The notes beneath the pieces were generated by a model. That model was not told the origin of the DNA. It saw nothing but the letters and a program-made list of their open reading frames with translations, and searched no databases. DNA of 64,000 bases from Phytohabitans maris (GTDB taxonomy: Bacteria; Actinomycetota; Actinomycetes; Mycobacteriales; Micromonosporaceae): assembly GCF_031085175.1 (NCBI RefSeq), contig NZ_JAVHUY010000037.1, positions 36,681-100,680 of the forward strand. The letters are read 5' to 3'. How positions within the stretch are numbered: position 1 is the first letter of the stretch; each line of letters starts with the position of its first letter. This document shows, in pieces, positions 63,064 through 64,000 of the stretch. A program made the position numbers and the translations under genes.

Positions 63064-63779
63064 TGAAGACCCCCGCTTCGACCGACGACACCTGTGAGGA
63101 AACCCCTGCCGTGACCGACACACCCGCCGGCCCGCACGTCCGTATCGCCACCAGCGCGGACACCGACCAGATCACCAAGATCCTGGTCGAGGCGTTCCTG
63201 GACACCCCCGACGCCCCGTGGCTGATACCCGACCGGGACGAACGCCGCACCGTCTACCAGCGGCTGTGCCGCGCGCTGGTCGGCTTCACCCTCGCACACG
63301 GCTACATCGAAGTCACCGACCCGGTCGACGCGGCCTCGGTCTGGTTCGACTACGCCTACACCCCACCGGACCTGGCCGCCTACGACCAGCTCCGCACCAC
63401 CGCCTGCGGCCCGTACGCGGACCGGTTCCGGCTCCTCGACGACACCTTCGCCGCCCACCATCCCCGCACACCGCACCACTACCTGGCCTGGCTCGGCGTC
63501 CACCCGGACCGGCAGTGCACCGGCCTGGGCAGCGCGTTGCTGCGCCACCGCAACGAGCGACTCGACACGGCGGGCCTGCCCGCCTACCTGGTCGCCACCT
63601 CGTCCGGTGCGGTCGACCTGTACGTCCGGCATGGCTACCAACCACGTCGGGGGACCCCGTTTTTCCTTCCCGATAGCGGACCGCCGATGTGGGGGATGGT
63701 GCGACGTGCTGTCGCACACGATGAGCGGACATCGCAGATTGGAGGGTCGACGGTGGTCGACGGCGTCGTTCCAGGCTAG
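63063..63779 (+). CDS. GNAT family N-acetyltransferase
   Basis: 238 aa. VRIATSADTDQITKILVEAF is the first strand-helix unit of the fold; WLGVHPDRQCTGLGSALLRH is the acetyl-CoA-binding motif (Q-x-x-G-x-G); VDLYVRHGYQPRRG is the C-terminal part. It acetylates an amine. The ATG overlaps the permease stop. A transporter-acetyltransferase pair suggests handling of a common amine substrate. Confidence 0.85.
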   Translation: MKTPASTDDTCEETPAVTDTPAGPHVRIATSADTDQITKILVEAFLDTPDAPWLIPDRDERRTVYQRLCRALVGFTLAHGYIEVTDPVDAASVWFDYAYTPPDLAAYDQLRTTACGPYADRFRLLDDTFAAHHPRTPHHYLAWLGVHPDRQCTGLGSALLRHRNERLDTAGLPAYLVATSSGAVDLYVRHGYQPRRGTPFFLPDSGPPMWGMVRRAVAHDERTSQIGGSTVVDGVVPG

Positions 63780-63885
63780 TGCTCGAAACCTGTACCGGCG
63801 TGCGTGCATGGGTCCTGCTCACTACCCGACTGGAGGCCACGCCGACAACAACCCGTCTTGGCGCTCCACTATGGACTGTCTGCCG

Positions 63886-63907
63886 GCCGGATTTCCCCCC
63901 ATCCGGC
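63886..63907. other. hairpin near window end
   Basis: GCCGGAT and ATCCGGC flank an 8-nt C-rich loop, with partial pairing extended outward (TGTC... and ...GGACA). It sits between the GNAT stop and a possible gene start at 63943 and could be a terminator or leader structure. Confidence 0.45.
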
Positions 63908-63942
63908 GGGCGGACAACCGGTCGGGGTCGAAGGGAAGCGCA

Positions 63943-64000
63943 GTGGCAGCACCCCGAACCACCCGCCTCCCCGGGCCGGGCGTGCCCACGCCGCGTCTGG
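63943..64000 (+). CDS. possible start of a gene (3' truncated by window)
   Basis: GTG 63943 is preceded by AAGGGAAG at about 5 nt and opens a frame (VAAPRTTRLPGPGVPTPRL) that runs out of the window. Only 19 codons are visible, too few for assignment. Confidence 0.35.
   Translation, partial: MAAPRTTRLPGPGVPTPRL

Noticed and set aside
61189..63123. A 644-codon open frame antisense to the permease gene
   Set aside because: It consists of Gln/Arg/His/Gly-rich sequence without family features, while the sense frame has 12 membrane helices.
1..64000. CRISPR arrays, rRNA and tRNA genes
   Set aside because: No regularly spaced repeats or RNA-gene signatures were found on reading either strand.

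Overview
The window is very GC-rich with strong third-position GC bias, many GTG/TTG starts and many 4-nt start/stop overlaps. It comes from an actinomycete chromosome (filamentous type such as Micromonosporaceae, Pseudonocardiaceae or Streptomycetaceae; the sequence alone does not fix the family). No rRNA, tRNA or CRISPR array was seen.

Region 1 (1-15.4 kb) is an intact acyl-CoA catabolic cluster. It holds an enolase-superfamily enzyme, four crotonase-fold enzymes, an indolepyruvate:ferredoxin-oxidoreductase-type 2-oxoacid enzyme, three short-chain dehydrogenases, an ACAD10-type phosphotransferase, an alpha-methylacyl-CoA racemase, and TetR and GAF-PucR regulators. It looks like a beta-oxidation route for a branched or cyclic acid of unknown identity.

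Region 2 (15.7-43.5 kb) is an accessory island starting with a tyrosine integrase and an excisionase. It carries a defence block: a frameshifted PD-(D/E)XK protein; a prokaryotic Argonaute read in two overlapping frames, with the first PIWI catalytic position lost; an Argonaute-coupled PD-(D/E)XK nuclease; and a convergent Gabija-type pair (OLD/TOPRIM GajA and UvrD-like GajB). Beyond these lie a REase-like/propeller/protein-kinase chimera, a transglutaminase-like protein, a membrane NB-ARC-TPR protein, a membrane protein with a periplasmic-binding-type ectodomain, a DGQHR/ParB-fold protein and several unknown or broken genes.

Region 3 (43.5-54.2 kb) looks like an undescribed biosynthetic cluster. 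Two tightly coupled operons encode three glycosyltransferases, a PhyH dioxygenase, a 72-aa protein, a sulfotransferase, a nucleotidyltransferase and a kinase-like/PLP-decarboxylase fusion, arranged around an arginyl-tRNA synthetase gene outside its usual context.

Region 4 (54.6-60.3 kb) holds several related XRE-TPR regulators, some broken, with an APH-fold phosphotransferase and a 5-formyltetrahydrofolate cyclo-ligase-like protein. Two of the regulators share a 24-bp upstream element at the same distance from the start codon. Region 5 (60.8-64 kb) has a GPP34 protein, an APC permease and a GNAT acetyltransferase.

A recurring theme is gene disruption. Four apparent single frameshifts, one in-frame TAG and remnants of regulator genes all lie between 18 and 59 kb, and none lies in the catabolic cluster. 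They may be island decay or base-calling errors; reads would decide.
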